Source: Pseudomonadota bacterium (GTDB lineage Bacteria; Pseudomonadota; Alphaproteobacteria; Rhizobiales; Hyphomicrobiaceae). From it: a DNA stretch of 6,032 nucleotides. Position numbers and translations under genes: made by a program. Numbering within the stretch: the stretch's first letter is position 1; each line of letters starts with the position of its first letter. The notes beneath the pieces are model-generated. The model was not told the DNA's origin. It did not search any database and saw nothing but the letters and a program-made list of their open reading frames with translations. Positions 5,865 through 6,032 of the stretch are shown here, piece by piece. The stretch is from NCBI GenBank assembly GCA_023390485.1, contig JAEWCT010000310.1, positions 1 through 6,032 of the forward strand. Reading direction: 5' to 3'.

Positions 5865-6032
5865 TCATTCCCCGTCGTCATCTTTGACGGACGGTGCCGC
5901 TCTTTGTAGCGGCTCGTTTTCTGCCTGCGCCCTTTGAGCGGCGCGGACAACATTCAGAAGACCCGCCGCAAAGCCCATGATCACGAGAAGGATCATCAAC
6001 CACGGCGCCGTGCCGAATTGCCTGTCGAGTGC
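5865..6032 (-). CDS. atpI: ATP synthase protein I (AtpI/AtpZ type), 3' part only
   Basis: The last 55 codons of a minus-strand gene that enters from the right edge. The visible part reads LDRQFGTAPWLMILLV, then IMGFAAGLLNVVRAAQ (about visible residues 18-33), and ends in a charged tail finishing KDDDGE. The LD-x-x-x-GTxPWL turn followed by a hydrophobic helix with GFAAGLLNVVR is the standard second membrane helix and exit of alphaproteobacterial AtpI. This non-stoichiometric accessory protein is encoded at the head of Fo operons and is linked to c-ring assembly or Mg2+ supply. The TGA is at 5865-5867 and atpB begins 17 bases later. The N-terminal part, the start and the operon promoter are outside the window. 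Confidence 0.88.
   Translation of the reverse strand, partial: ALDRQFGTAPWLMILLVIMGFAAGLLNVVRAAQRAQAENEPLQRAAPSVKDDDGE

Overview
The window is a stretch of alphaproteobacterial core chromosome. The organism is most likely a member of the Hyphomicrobiales (Rhizobiales), perhaps Hyphomicrobium-like. The clues are moderately high GC, the gene order ispH-thrB-rnhA, an APH-fold homoserine kinase, and an Fo-only operon atpI-atpB-atpE-atpF'-atpF. That operon carries two different b-type stator subunits and is separate from any F1 genes, an arrangement typical of alphaproteobacteria. The genus is an inference.

Layout, left to right. Positions 1-154 hold the 5' part of a Dabb-family (stress-responsive A/B barrel) gene on the minus strand, cut by the window edge. 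A 135-bp intergenic stretch with a candidate promoter follows. Positions 290-2750 hold a tight minus-strand cluster, transcribed ispH, then thrB, then rnhA: isoprenoid precursor synthesis, threonine synthesis and RNA:DNA hybrid removal. Positions 2751-2874 are a divergent intergenic region. The only plus-strand gene (about 2875-3576) encodes a predicted lipoprotein of unknown function. It converges on the Fo operon, and the two share a perfect 18-bp bidirectional terminator at 3621-3661. Positions 3682-6032 hold the minus-strand Fo operon, transcribed atpI (3' end only), atpB (TTG start), atpE, atpF' and atpF.

How the genes work together: AtpB (subunit a) and the AtpE c-ring form the proton path. 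The b and b' subunits form the heterodimeric peripheral stalk that joins Fo to F1. AtpI is the assembly or Mg2+-related accessory protein usually found at the head of the operon. The ispH-thrB-rnhA cluster is linked by conserved order and short gaps rather than by a shared pathway.

I see no mobile element, CRISPR array, RNA gene or defence cassette, and no convincing undescribed system. The most interesting items are small: a 14-bp tandem duplication that appears to have split a former thrB/rnhA stop-start overlap, stem-loops on both sides of atpE, and the uncharacterised lipoprotein.
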